A DNA stretch of 64,000 nucleotides from NCBI GenBank assembly GCA_004791255.1, contig SRUQ01000012.1:113321-177320 (forward strand), read 5' to 3'. Positions 26,973 to 36,035 of this stretch are shown here, one piece after another. Under the pieces are notes generated by a model that did not search any database, was not told the origin of the DNA, and saw only the letters and a program-made list of their open reading frames with translations. Within the stretch, counting starts at the first letter, position 1. Each line of letters begins with the position of its first letter. The DNA comes from a bacterium M00.F.Ca.ET.205.01.1.1 (GTDB lineage Bacteria; Pseudomonadota; Alphaproteobacteria; Rhizobiales; Rhizobiaceae). Position numbers and translations under genes: made by a program.

Positions 26973-28544
26973 ATGATCGAACAGGGTTCGATTGCGCCGA
27001 TGTTCGAGGCCCCCTTGCTGCGCGTCGAGGGCGTCAGCAAGAGGTTCGGCGGCGTCAATGCGCTGCGCGGCGTCAGCCTGGAAATCCGGTCGGGTGAAGT
27101 CCACGCGCTGCTTGGTGAAAACGGGGCCGGCAAATCGACGCTGATCAAGATTCTGAGCGGCGTGCATGTGCATGATGGCGGCTCGATCGAAATCGATGGT
27201 AAGCCCATCACCTTCGCTTCACCCGCCCAGTCGCGCGATGCCGGCGTGGCGGTCGTCTACCAGGATCTGAGCCTGGTCGAATCGCTTTCGGTTGCCGACA
27301 ATCTGCTCTTGGGGCGAGAGCCGAAGACGCGGCTCGGTTTCCTGAAAAAGCGCCAGTTGGTGGCGCAGGCCGAGGCATTCCTGAAATCACAGAACATTCC
27401 GCTCGATGCCCGCGCCATGGTCGGGTCGTTGCCCTTCGCCTATCGCCAGATGACCGAGATCGCCAAGGCGCTGATGGGCGACGTCCGGCTGCTTATCCTT
27501 GACGAGCCGACCTCGGCGCTGACCGACGATGAAGAGAAGATCCTGTTCGAGGCGATCCGCGCCGTCGCCGCGCGTGGGGTGGGCGTGATCTACGTCACCC
27601 ACCGCCTGAACGAAGTGTTCCGGATTTCAAACCGGGTGACGGTGTTTCGCGACGGGCAGAACGCCGGAACTTTCGTCACGCAAGAAACCAATATGCGGCA
27701 ACTGGTCGGCGCGATCGTCGGGCCGGATCACGCCGTGCTGAAGACGGACGACGCGGCAAGCGGACAAAGCACGCGCTCACCGACGCATTCGGCTGACAAG
27801 CCCGTGCTCGAATTGAAGGATGTCGGCAACGACCGGCTCGACCGGGTCAATCTCCAGCTGCGCGGCGGCGAAATCCATGGCCTTGCCGGCCTGATCGGGA
27901 GCGGGCGCACGGAAATCCTGCAGACCATCTTCGGCCTGCGACCCGTCCAGTCCGGCGAAGCCAGCCTCGACGGCGCTGCGCTGGCGGCGTCCGGTCCGGC
28001 CGCGGCGATCGGGCGAGGCATCGCGCTGGTGCCGGAGGACCGGCACGTCCAGGGCCTGGTGCTCGACCATTCGATAGAGCGCAATCTGACCTTGCCCCGG
28101 CTGCCGCATTTCTCCCGCCTCGGCTGGCTGCAGCGCCGTTCGGCGAGTGAGCACGCCAATGCGGCGATGCGCAGGCTGGCGGTCAAGGCGCCCGGCGCTC
28201 TGACGCCGGTGAAGAACCTGTCCGGCGGCAACCAGCAGAAGGTGGTGTTCGGCAAATGGAATGAGCCCAGGCCGCGCGTGCTGCTGCTCGACGAGCCGAC
28301 GGTCGGCGTCGATGTCGGCGCGCGCGAGGAGATTTATGGCGTCATTCGCGCCGCCGCAGTGGCCGGCAGCGGTGTGCTTCTGGTGTCTTCGGATCTTTCC
28401 GAGTTGCTGCAGCTTTGCGACCGCATCTCCATCGTCGTCGACGGCCGGATCACCAGGACGATTTCGCGGCAGGACCTCGGTAGCGCCGAAGATCTCCACC
28501 ACCTCATCCAGCTTTCGCAGCCATCGGAAGAACACGCGGCATGA
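26973..28544 (+). CDS. Sugar ABC importer ATPase (RbsA/MglA type)
   Basis: This 523-residue protein has two tandem ATPase domains, the hallmark of the CUT2 sugar importers. The first has Walker A GENGAGKS (about 48) and Walker B LLILDEPTSAL. The second has a degenerate Walker A (GLIGSGRTE), as usual in this family, plus signature LSGGNQQK and LLLDEPTVGVD. Ribosome site GGGAGGA precedes the ATG. It is first in an operon with permease and binding protein, downstream of deoR. Confidence 0.95.
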   Translation: MIEQGSIAPMFEAPLLRVEGVSKRFGGVNALRGVSLEIRSGEVHALLGENGAGKSTLIKILSGVHVHDGGSIEIDGKPITFASPAQSRDAGVAVVYQDLSLVESLSVADNLLLGREPKTRLGFLKKRQLVAQAEAFLKSQNIPLDARAMVGSLPFAYRQMTEIAKALMGDVRLLILDEPTSALTDDEEKILFEAIRAVAARGVGVIYVTHRLNEVFRISNRVTVFRDGQNAGTFVTQETNMRQLVGAIVGPDHAVLKTDDAASGQSTRSPTHSADKPVLELKDVGNDRLDRVNLQLRGGEIHGLAGLIGSGRTEILQTIFGLRPVQSGEASLDGAALAASGPAAAIGRGIALVPEDRHVQGLVLDHSIERNLTLPRLPHFSRLGWLQRRSASEHANAAMRRLAVKAPGALTPVKNLSGGNQQKVVFGKWNEPRPRVLLLDEPTVGVDVGAREEIYGVIRAAAVAGSGVLLVSSDLSELLQLCDRISIVVDGRITRTISRQDLGSAEDLHHLIQLSQPSEEHAA

Positions 28545-29530
28545 CCGAGACAAACACACCAGCGGCAAAGGGCGGCCTCAACCAACCGCGCGGTCGTTCA
28601 GCGCTGCAGCATCTGCTGCAGGGCGAGCGTCCCTACATGCTCTATGTCGCCTTCGCCATCATGCTGATCGTGTTCAGCCTGGCATCGCCCTGGTTCCTGT
28701 CGATCGACAATTTTCTCAACATCGGCCGGCAGACGACCCTGGTCTCCATCATTGCGGTGGGCATGACATTCGTCATCATCTCAAGGCAGATAGACCTGTC
28801 GGTGGCCTCGACGCTGGCGCTCTCGGGCATGAGCGCGTCGCTGGCCATGGCCTTTGTCGCCAACAACTGGGTGGTCGGTGCGGTTGCGGGGCTGGGCACG
28901 GGCGCGTTGATCGGGCTGATCAACGGGGTTCTGACCACCCGCCTCGAAATCCCGTCCTTCCTGGTGACGCTGGGCACGCTGAGCGGCGCGCGCGGTCTGG
29001 CGCTGATGGTCACCAACACCAAGCCGGTCATCATCACCAACGAATATTACTTCGCGATCTTCGGGGAGGGCTCGATGCTCGGCATCCCGGCGCCGATCCT
29101 GTGGACGCTCGGCGTAACCATCGCCGGCATATTGCTGCTCCATTACAGCGTCTATGGGCGGCGGGTTTATGCGGCGGGCGGCAATCCGACGGCCGCACTC
29201 TATTCCGGCGTCAACATCAAGCAGGTCACGACGCTGGCCTTCGTGCTGACCGGCACGCTTGCCGGACTGGCATCGCTGATCCTGTCGGCGCGTTCGCACG
29301 CGGCGCGCCCCGATGTGGTGCAAGGCATGGAGCTCGATGTCATCGCCTCGGTGATCCTTGGCGGCTGCAGCCTGTTCGGCGGCCGCGGCTTCGTGCTCGG
29401 CACGCTGCTTGGCAGCCTGATTATTGGCACGCTTAACAACGGGCTGGTGCTGCTTGGCGTCAGCTCGTCGCTGCAACTGGTCATCAAGGGGGCAATCATC
29501 GTCGCCGCGGTCGCGTTCACGAGGAGGTAA
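28541..29530 (+). CDS. Sugar ABC importer permease (CUT2)
   Basis: This 329-residue inner-membrane protein has eight to ten hydrophobic helices and the CUT2 permease motif region DVVQGMELDVIASVILGG. It overlaps the ATPase stop by 4 bases (ATGA). A single permease gene implies a homodimeric channel. Confidence 0.94.
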   Translation: MTETNTPAAKGGLNQPRGRSALQHLLQGERPYMLYVAFAIMLIVFSLASPWFLSIDNFLNIGRQTTLVSIIAVGMTFVIISRQIDLSVASTLALSGMSASLAMAFVANNWVVGAVAGLGTGALIGLINGVLTTRLEIPSFLVTLGTLSGARGLALMVTNTKPVIITNEYYFAIFGEGSMLGIPAPILWTLGVTIAGILLLHYSVYGRRVYAAGGNPTAALYSGVNIKQVTTLAFVLTGTLAGLASLILSARSHAARPDVVQGMELDVIASVILGGCSLFGGRGFVLGTLLGSLIIGTLNNGLVLLGVSSSLQLVIKGAIIVAAVAFTRR

Positions 29531-29609
29531 GGCGCGCATCCACGGATATACGCAGAAAACCGCCGGCTCCAAACGGCAAACCAGACGTCAACAATCAACG
29601 GAGGAAGTC

Positions 29610-30761
29610 ATGAAGCATTCGGCAAGAATCCTATCCGGTACATTGAGCCTCGCCGCCAGCGCGTTCGCCCTGTCGACGTCCATCAGCCTGGCACAGACGC
29701 CCGACACCTGCGTCACCGGCGTCGACATGGCCACGCTTGGTCCCACGGGCATTGTCGGCCAGGGCCCGCATGGCGAAAAGGCAGCCTCGCCCGACGAGCT
29801 GAAACTGACCGACGATGAAGCCGCCAAGGTCAAGGCCGGCAAGTTCAAGGTCGGCATTTCCATGCAGACGGTGAACCTCGACTGGTCGCAACTGCAGGTG
29901 CAAGGCATCAGCGAGACACTGGCCAAATATGGCGTGACGGTCACCGGGGTGGCGTCGGCCGAATACCAGGTCGACAAGCAGATCGCCGATATCGAGAACA
30001 CCATCCAGCAGCATCCGGACGGCATCATTTCCATCCCCGTCGATTTCACCGCGACGGCGCCGACCTACAAGAAGGTGGGCGAGGCCGGCATCAAGCTGGT
30101 GTTCATGGACAGCATCCCGGTTGGCCTCGAATCTCCCAAGGATTTTGCCTCGATGATCTCGGCCGACAGCCAGGGGAATGGCCAGATCGCCGCGACGATC
30201 CTCGCCTCCTGCATGCCGAAAGGCGGCACGATCGGCCTGGTGAATTTCGGCGTCGACTATTTCAGCACCAATGAGCGCACCAAGGGCGTCAGCGAGTGGA
30301 TGAAGAAGAACCGGCCCGACATCGTCATGAAGCAGGTCGACTTCACCGATCCGTCGAAAGTCTCGCAGATCGCCGGCGACTTCCTGACCGGCAATCCCGA
30401 TGTGAAGGGCCTCTACGCTGTCTGGGACCAGCCGGCGCTCGACACGCTGTCATCGATGCGCGCGCAAGGCATCGACGTTCCGATCACCACGGTCGATCTC
30501 GGCCTGCAATCGGCAATCGAGATCGCCAAGGGCGGGCCGCTCAAGGCAACCGGCTCGCAGCGCCCGTACGACCAGGGCGTCGCCGAAGCGCTGGCGATGA
30601 TGAAGGCGTTGATCGGGCAACCCACGCCCGCCTGGGTCGGCGTGCAGTCGCTGCCGGTGGTGCAGTCCAATGTGCTGGAATCTTACAAGACCGTCTTCCA
30701 TAAGGACCCGCCGGCAGAACTCGTCGACGCCTGTAACGGCGCCAAGCCGAAATGCAATTGA
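29610..30761 (+). CDS. Sugar ABC importer periplasmic binding protein
   Basis: The protein has 383 residues from the ATG at 29610, preceded by GGAGGA; the open frame upstream of it is not coding. A signal peptide (cleavage near SLA-QT) is followed by an unusual N-terminal extension of about 55 residues before the type I periplasmic-binding fold begins (KFKVGISMQTVNLDW). Then come the two-lobe motifs DGIISIPVDF and GLYAVWDQPALD. Ligand is unknown; members of this group bind pentoses, polyols or inositols. A hairpin follows the stop codon. Confidence 0.93.
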   Translation: MKHSARILSGTLSLAASAFALSTSISLAQTPDTCVTGVDMATLGPTGIVGQGPHGEKAASPDELKLTDDEAAKVKAGKFKVGISMQTVNLDWSQLQVQGISETLAKYGVTVTGVASAEYQVDKQIADIENTIQQHPDGIISIPVDFTATAPTYKKVGEAGIKLVFMDSIPVGLESPKDFASMISADSQGNGQIAATILASCMPKGGTIGLVNFGVDYFSTNERTKGVSEWMKKNRPDIVMKQVDFTDPSKVSQIAGDFLTGNPDVKGLYAVWDQPALDTLSSMRAQGIDVPITTVDLGLQSAIEIAKGGPLKATGSQRPYDQGVAEALAMMKALIGQPTPAWVGVQSLPVVQSNVLESYKTVFHKDPPAELVDACNGAKPKCN

Positions 30762-30778
30762 GGTAGGGCAAGTGGCAC

Positions 30779-30802
30779 GGGCGCGGGAGAGATTCCGCGC
30801 CC
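30779..30802 (+). terminator. Hairpin after ABC operon
   Basis: GGGCGCGG and CCGCGCCC form a perfect 8-bp stem with an 8-base loop, 18 bases after the binding-protein stop. There is no T-tract, so termination strength is uncertain. Confidence 0.55.
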
Positions 30803-30851
30803 ATCGCTGGCTATGACTCTGGAAAATCGCAGACCCTGAGTGGCGGCGCGG

Positions 30852-31124
30852 CTAGCCCTTCGCTTCGACCAGGATGACCAGCGACTCCGGCACCACGCCA
30901 TCGTGCGCCATCGCGTCGGCGGCTTCCTTGCTTTGCATCATTGCCGCCAGGGCATCCATATCAGGGACGTCCATCATCACAGCCACCCGTTTCGGGTTCT
31001 GCGGGTCGACAAAGGTGCGGATGTTGGTGATCCCAAGCGTGCCGAAAAGCTCCTTGCGCTTGGGTGAACTAAGCCAATGCTTGCTGTCTTTCGTGATGTT
31101 GTGATGGCCAATGACTGTCGGCAT
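30852..31124 (-). CDS. Small alpha/beta-barrel-like protein, unknown function
   Basis: The protein has 90 residues from the ATG at 31124, which follows GGGGAGGA; the longer frame has a basic, unlikely N-terminus. The pattern MPTVIGHHNI... RVAVMMDVPDMDALAAMM resembles small ferredoxin-like dimeric alpha/beta-barrel proteins found in rhizobia. No catalytic residues can be named. It converges on the ABC operon. Confidence 0.8.
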   Translation of the reverse strand: MPTVIGHHNITKDSKHWLSSPKRKELFGTLGITNIRTFVDPQNPKRVAVMMDVPDMDALAAMMQSKEAADAMAHDGVVPESLVILVEAKG

Positions 31125-31442
31125 GGCATCCTCCCCAAGGTGACGCCGGCGGCCGATATCGCCCGCCTTGCTGCGGCCCACCTTGCAAGGCAGTGAGCGC
31201 CGTTTCCGGAGGGCTGTCAATTAGCCATTGCTGATGGATTGGCCACACGTTGCAGGCCGAAAAGGACCTTGCTTCTTGCGATACCGCCACTGGCTTTGCC
31301 GGCGATTATCTCGACAGCAGCCCTCGTGCGTTCATCGGTTCTCCGCAGGCTCGCTCCTGCAGGTTGGTTAAAACTGTCGATGGACAGCTTGCGGTTCAGG
31401 GCAGTAGAGGCATGGTAGCGCGACCGGATATCGGCCGTGCAA
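31125..31442. other. Region without recognisable gene
   Basis: This 318-base stretch lies between the small alpha/beta-barrel gene and a reductase fragment. Short frames exist on both strands but none has a ribosome site plus recognisable protein character. It may be decayed sequence of the adjacent truncated gene. Confidence 0.5.
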
Positions 31443-31580
31443 TTACCAGCCTGCGCTGGCCAGCCGCTGCAATGTCTCGTGGTGGCGCGAATAGCTGAAC
31501 ATCACCTGATGTCCGGCGCGCGCCAGGTTGGTGTCCAGTTTGCCGCCCATCAGGCCCGAACCCAGAATGCCAATGCGCAT
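31443..31580 (-). pseudogene. F420/NADPH-dependent reductase N-terminal fragment
   Basis: ATG at 31580 opens a 45-residue frame starting MRIGILGSGLMGGKL and continuing ARAGHQVMFSYSR, which is the Rossmann beta-alpha-beta start (GxGxxG) of NADP-oxidoreductase, coenzyme F420-dependent family proteins. It stops at TAA after ASAGW, while family members run to about 200 residues. It is a 5' fragment of a lost gene, visible only below the usual length cut-off. Confidence 0.7.
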
Positions 31581-31667
31581 GATGCCTCTGGTGACTTTCG
31601 GGCATCCACCATGACGGCAATGGTCGCCACGCGCAAACCTTGGCCGGAGCCTCTTGTCGACGGCTCG

Positions 31668-31916
31668 TCAGTCCCGGACCGTGCGTACCTTGCGGCCGGA
31701 AATCACCCGCAGCCAGGGCGCCAGGTGGAAGGCGCTCATCAAGAGATACATGGCCGGCATTCCGGCGATCGGCGAGGGGGCGCCCAGGCAGCCCATCGCT
31801 CCCTCGCCGCTGAGAGAGACGAGCGCCATCAGGGCGAAGGTCGGCGCGGCGGCAAGGCACAGCCAATCGGCGACGCCAAGGGCGGCGATGTTTTCAGTGC
31901 TGCGGGTATCGCTCAT
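31668..31916 (-). CDS. Small two-helix membrane protein
   Basis: The protein has 82 residues; the ATG has AGGAGAAAAGCC in front. Two hydrophobic stretches (WLCLAAAPTFALMALVSL and PAMYLLMSAFHLAPWL) point to an inner-membrane protein. It lies downstream of the DUF899 gene on the same strand, 108 bases away, and may be co-transcribed. Function unknown. Confidence 0.8.
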   Translation of the reverse strand: MSDTRSTENIAALGVADWLCLAAAPTFALMALVSLSGEGAMGCLGAPSPIAGMPAMYLLMSAFHLAPWLRVISGRKVRTVRD

Positions 31917-32024
31917 GGCTTTTCTCCTGATGCGACGCTTCAGAACCTGGGTTCCTCGCCACCGCCGGAGGCGGGGACCTCGTGGGGGCGAGGAAGCAGG
32001 CTGGACAGGCGCTTCCGCCAGCTC

Positions 32025-32777
32025 CTACTGATCGCCCTTGTCGCGGAACGCGGCTTCGCCGGCGGCGGATACTTCGGCCCATTTCTTGTCGGCCCCGGCT
32101 TCGTAATTGTCGTGCCAGTTCCACCAGCTGTAGAGCGGGGTCTGGGGATAGCCTTCAGGCGAGTCCTCCCAGACCTCCTGGCGGCCGAGCGGGGTGGCGT
32201 CGAGATAGCTCCAGACGGTGCCCATCGCCTCGTCGCCGCGGCTGTTGATGAAATAGGTGCGGAAGATGCGGTCGCCATCGTGGATGAAGACGTTGTGGCC
32301 GTGCCATTCGTCGACGCCGAAATCCTTGTCGAAGCTGTCGGTGATTGTGTACCAGGGCATCTCCCAGCCCATGCGCGTCTTCAGCCGCTCGACGTCGGGC
32401 TGCGGCGCGCGCGAGGCGTAGGCGAGCGTGGTGTTGCGGGCGTTGAGGTGGGCGAGGTGACCGACCTGGTCGGCGCCGAGCGAGCAGCCGCGGCAGGCGT
32501 GCTCAGGCCAGCCATAGACGCCCGGTTCGAAGAAGGCGCGGTAGACGATCAACTGGCGGCGGCCTTCGAACAAGTCGAGCAGGCTCGCCTTGCCATTTGG
32601 ACCCTCAAACGCATAGGGCTTGTCCACTTCCATCCACGGCATGCGCCGGCGCTCGGCGGACAGCGCGTCCCTGGCGCGCATCGTGGCTTTCTCCTTCACC
32701 AGCATCTGTTCGCGCGCGGCTTCCCAGTCCTTCCTTGAAACCACTGGTGGGGTCTTCATTGTCATGTGCTTGGTCAT
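32025..32777 (-). CDS. DUF899 thioredoxin-like protein
   Basis: This 250-residue protein has the typical DUF899 architecture: an N-terminal helical part (VSRKDWEAAREQMLVKEK), then a thioredoxin-like fold with ACRGCSLGADQV (a CxxC-like CRGC) and GHNVFIHDGDRIFRTYF. An AAAGGAGA ribosome site precedes the ATG. Family members are cytoplasmic and of unknown reaction; a redox role is inferred from the fold only. Confidence 0.9.
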   Translation of the reverse strand: MTKHMTMKTPPVVSRKDWEAAREQMLVKEKATMRARDALSAERRRMPWMEVDKPYAFEGPNGKASLLDLFEGRRQLIVYRAFFEPGVYGWPEHACRGCSLGADQVGHLAHLNARNTTLAYASRAPQPDVERLKTRMGWEMPWYTITDSFDKDFGVDEWHGHNVFIHDGDRIFRTYFINSRGDEAMGTVWSYLDATPLGRQEVWEDSPEGYPQTPLYSWWNWHDNYEAGADKKWAEVSAAGEAAFRDKGDQ

Positions 32778-32844
32778 TGCTCGTCTCCTTTGCCGGTCAT
32801 TGAGCCGTTGCGGCGTGTTGTTGCTTGCGGATCGTGAGGTAGGG

Positions 32845-32893
32845 TAGGGCGGTGAAGGGCAGGGGTGGGAGTTACAAGTGTGACGGGATTTGA
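32845..32893. repeat. 49-bp direct repeat, copy 1
   Basis: This copy and 33114-33161 share TAGGGCGGTG at the left and GGGAGTTACAAGTGTGACGG followed by GATTTGA at the right. The core GTTAC-N4-GTGAC is an imperfect palindrome that could be an operator. This copy lies upstream of the DUF899 gene. Confidence 0.8.
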
Positions 32894-33113
32894 GGGCTCA
32901 CCGCAGCAGGGATGGCGGGGCCGCGCGGTGTGTTCCATGTCGTCGGAAGCAGGCATTTTCAGTTATCCCTTATGAGATGCTTAAAAATACTACCTGAGAT
33001 GCTCAGGCTAACAAGTGCCGGTATTGACGTCAACGCTGGCCAAAGCACCTCAGCCATATGGCTAGGTCTCCTTGGGCCGATGCGGCTTGCTGGCCGGCGG
33101 TGGTGACTTAAGT

Positions 33114-33161
33114 TAGGGCGGTGGCGCGCAGGGCGGGAGTTACAAGTGTGACGGGATTTGA
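33114..33161. repeat. 49-bp direct repeat, copy 2, at a gene start
   Basis: This is the second copy of the 32845-32893 repeat and ends one base before the ATG of the winged-HTH gene, so it would span its leader or promoter. The 220 bases between the copies hold no recognisable gene and include an AT-rich patch (about 32950-33020). Confidence 0.8.
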
Positions 33162-34382
33162 ATGGACTCGCTGATCACGGCGGCAGGACTGGCGCTGGCG
33201 GCCGGTGATCCGCTCGGCGCGCTCGACCGCGTCGCCTTGCGCGAGGATGCGCCGGCGCTGGCGCTGCGCGGCATCGCCATGGCGCAGCTTGGCGAACTCG
33301 AACGCGCCAAGCTTTTGCTGCGCCGAGCCGGGCGTGCCTTCGGCCCCAGGGAAGCGGTAGCGCGCGCCAGATGCGTGGTCGCCGAAGCCGAGATCGCGCT
33401 GGTCTCGCGCGACCTGGGCTGGCCGGCCAAGGCGCTCGACGCGGCGCGCATAACCCTGGAGAAGCATGGCGACCGACTGAATGCGGCGCATGCCGGCCAT
33501 CTCAAGGTGCGGCGCCTGCTGCTGATCGGCCGTCTCGATGAGGCCGAACAAGTGCTGGCCGGGCTGGACCCGACGCCGCTGCCGCCTGCCGTGCGGGCCG
33601 CGCATGAGCTCGCCGTCGCGGGCATCGCCATGCGGCGCTTGAGGACCAGGCCGGCGCGCGCCGCACTTGAATGGGCACGTCATGCCGCCCGTCGGGCCGG
33701 CATTCCCGGACTCATCGCGGAAGTGGAGAGCGCGTCCCTGGCGCTGGCGACGCCGGCGGCGCGGCTGATCGCGCAAGGCGCGGAACGGCCGCTGCTGCTC
33801 GAAGAGGTCGAGGCGCTGCAGGCATCGCCGGCGCTGGTCGTCGATGCCTTTCGCTATGCCGTGCGCGCGGAGGGAGCGACGATCTCGCTGGCGACGCGGC
33901 CGGTGCTGTTTTCGCTGGCCCGTACACTCGCCGAAGCGTGGCCCGGCGACGTCTCGCGGGCGGCGCTCATCGCCACGGCCTTCGGCGGCAGGCACGCTGA
34001 TGAATCGCATCGCGCCAGGCTGCGGGTCGAGATCGGGCGGCTGCGCGCGGAGCTTGCCGGGCTCGCCGACATAAAAGCGACCAAGGGCGGCTTCACGCTG
34101 GCGCCGCGACAGGCGCGCGCGGTGGTGGCGCTGGCGCGACCGATCGAGGAGCGGCACGCGGACGTGCTGGCGCTGCTCGCCGATGGCGAAGCGTGGTCGA
34201 GCTCGGCACTGGCTGTTGCGCTCGGAACCGGCCAGCGCAGCGTGCAAAGGGCGCTTGAGATGCTTGTCGAGGCCGGCAAGGTGCAGTCGTTCGGCCATGG
34301 GCGGGCGCGGCGCTGGATGACGCCGCCCGTCGCGGGTTTCACGACCACCTTGTTACTCCCCGCGCCGCTGCCAAACGGCTAG
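33162..34382 (+). CDS. Winged-HTH/TPR-like putative regulator
   Basis: This 406-residue, very Ala/Leu/Arg-rich protein is largely helical, with a TPR-like N-terminal half (alternating helices, for example GIAMAQLGELERAKLLLRRAG). A C-terminal winged helix (about 340-390: ALAVALGTGQRSVQRALEML, then HGRARRWM) suggests DNA binding. There is no strong ribosome site; the start directly follows repeat copy 2. It is followed 32 bases later by the beta-propeller gene. The name is descriptive; the regulated genes are unknown. Confidence 0.75.
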   Translation: MDSLITAAGLALAAGDPLGALDRVALREDAPALALRGIAMAQLGELERAKLLLRRAGRAFGPREAVARARCVVAEAEIALVSRDLGWPAKALDAARITLEKHGDRLNAAHAGHLKVRRLLLIGRLDEAEQVLAGLDPTPLPPAVRAAHELAVAGIAMRRLRTRPARAALEWARHAARRAGIPGLIAEVESASLALATPAARLIAQGAERPLLLEEVEALQASPALVVDAFRYAVRAEGATISLATRPVLFSLARTLAEAWPGDVSRAALIATAFGGRHADESHRARLRVEIGRLRAELAGLADIKATKGGFTLAPRQARAVVALARPIEERHADVLALLADGEAWSSSALAVALGTGQRSVQRALEMLVEAGKVQSFGHGRARRWMTPPVAGFTTTLLLPAPLPNG

Positions 34383-34414
34383 GAAGGGCGGGATGAAATA
34401 TTGGGGATCAGGAC

Positions 34415-35047
34415 ATGAAACATTCAGCGGCTGAAATCCTGCGCGAATACGGACCCTTTCCGGGCGTGGAGCGGGTGCATGGGGTGAGCTTTGACGGCAA
34501 CAATGTCTGGTTTGCGTCGGGCGAAAAACTCAATGCCTTCGATCCGCAAAGCGGGCAGGCGCTGCGTTCCATCGATGTCGCGGCACACGCCGGCACGGCC
34601 TATGACGGCCGGCATTTTTTCCAGCTCGCCATGGACCGCATCCAGAAGATCGACCCCGACACCGGGACGGTTCTGGCCACCATTCCGGCGCCCGGCGGCG
34701 GCGCGGACTCCGGGTTGACCTGGGCCGAAGGGACGCTCTGGGTGGGGCAGTACCGGGAGCGCAAGATCCACCAGATCGATCCCGAGACCGGAAAAATCCT
34801 GCGCACCATCGAGTCCAACCGCTTCGTCACCGGGGTGACCTGGGTGGACGGCGAATTGTGGCATGCCACCTGGGAAGGCGACGAGAGCGACCTGCGCCGC
34901 GTCGACCCGCAAACGGGCAAGGTCCTGGAGAAGCTCGATATGCCAGCCGGCATCGGCGTCTCCGGGCTGGAATCCGATGGCGGCGACCGGCTCTTTTGCG
35001 GCAGCACATCCGCGGGCGTGGTGCGGGCGGTGCGCCGGCCAAAATGA
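34415..35047 (+). CDS. Beta-propeller protein (glutaminyl cyclase-like / Vgb-like)
   Basis: The protein has 210 residues in about four to five propeller blades with the recurring motif DPxTGxxLxxI (QKIDPDTGTVLATI, HQIDPETGKILRTI, RRVDPQTGKVLEKL). It lacks a signal peptide, so it is cytoplasmic. Similar proteins are annotated as glutamine cyclotransferase-like or streptogramin lyase-like. The catalytic residues of either enzyme cannot be confirmed here. Confidence 0.8.
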   Translation: MKHSAAEILREYGPFPGVERVHGVSFDGNNVWFASGEKLNAFDPQSGQALRSIDVAAHAGTAYDGRHFFQLAMDRIQKIDPDTGTVLATIPAPGGGADSGLTWAEGTLWVGQYRERKIHQIDPETGKILRTIESNRFVTGVTWVDGELWHATWEGDESDLRRVDPQTGKVLEKLDMPAGIGVSGLESDGGDRLFCGSTSAGVVRAVRRPK

Positions 35048-35183
35048 GCCGGATACCCTGATGGAGATATGAGGGCTGCGAGCTCGCGAATTTGTCCGCC
35101 GGCGACTGGCCGGCGCCCCGGCACGTGCCTAGATAGGCTGGGTTGGGCGACCGCCCGGACATTTCTTCGCAAAGGACCTGACC

Positions 35184-36014
35184 ATGCCCGAACAGATCAC
35201 GTTGAACGACGGCGCCGCCATTCCCCAGCTTGGCCTTGGCGTGTGGCAGGTCGCTGACGAGATGGCCACGCAAGTCGTGGGCTGGGGGATCAAGGCCGGC
35301 TACCGGCTGATCGACACCGCCGAGGGCTACAACAATGAGGAGGGCGTCGGAGAGGCGATCCGCACTGCCGGCGTGCCGAGAAGCGAGATCTTCATCACCT
35401 CCAAGCTGCGCAACGGCGCCCACCAGCGCGACGCGGCACTTCGCGCCTTCGACGACACGATGGAAAAGCTCGGCATCGAACGGCTCGACCTGTTCCTGAT
35501 CCACTGGCCGGTGCCCAGCCAGGGTAGATATGTCGAGGCGTGGAAGACGCTGATCGAGCTGCGGAAGGCCGGCCGCATCAAGTCGATCGGCGTGTCGAAT
35601 TTCAACCCGGATCATCTGGAGCGGATCATCGGCGAGACCGGCGTGGTTCCGGTCGTCAACCAGGTCGAGCTGCATCCGCGCTTCCAGCAGCGCGCGCTGC
35701 GGGAATTCCATGCCAGGCACAAGATCGAGACCGAAAGCTGGAGCCCGCTGGGCAGTGGCAAGCTGCTTGCCGATCCAACCATCGCGGGCATCGCCAAGAA
35801 GCACGGGAAGTCAGCCGCGCAGACGATGATCCGCTGGCATCTCCAGGAAGGGCTGATCGTCATCCCGAAGTCGGTCCATCAGGATCGCATAGCGGCCAAT
35901 TTCGACGTCTTCGATTTCGAACTGGACGAGCAGGAGCTGGCAGCCATCCGCGGCATGGATTCGGCCAGCGGACGCGGCGGGCCGAACCCGGCGACAGCGG
36001 CGTTTTTGTTCTGA
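35184..36014 (+). CDS. Aldo/keto reductase (AKR5-like)
   Basis: This 276-residue NADPH-dependent carbonyl reductase has a TIM barrel with the full catalytic tetrad: Asp44, Tyr49 (LIDTAEGYNNE), Lys74 (ITSKLRN) and His107 (LFLIHWP). The cofactor motif IPKSVHQDRIAANFDVF is near the C-terminus. Substrates of this group include 2,5-diketo-gluconate and various aldehydes; none can be singled out. It converges with the Rieske gene, 21 bases between stops. Confidence 0.93.
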   Translation: MPEQITLNDGAAIPQLGLGVWQVADEMATQVVGWGIKAGYRLIDTAEGYNNEEGVGEAIRTAGVPRSEIFITSKLRNGAHQRDAALRAFDDTMEKLGIERLDLFLIHWPVPSQGRYVEAWKTLIELRKAGRIKSIGVSNFNPDHLERIIGETGVVPVVNQVELHPRFQQRALREFHARHKIETESWSPLGSGKLLADPTIAGIAKKHGKSAAQTMIRWHLQEGLIVIPKSVHQDRIAANFDVFDFELDEQELAAIRGMDSASGRGGPNPATAAFLF

Positions 36015-36035
36015 GGCGGGGCTGTCGGCCGCCCC

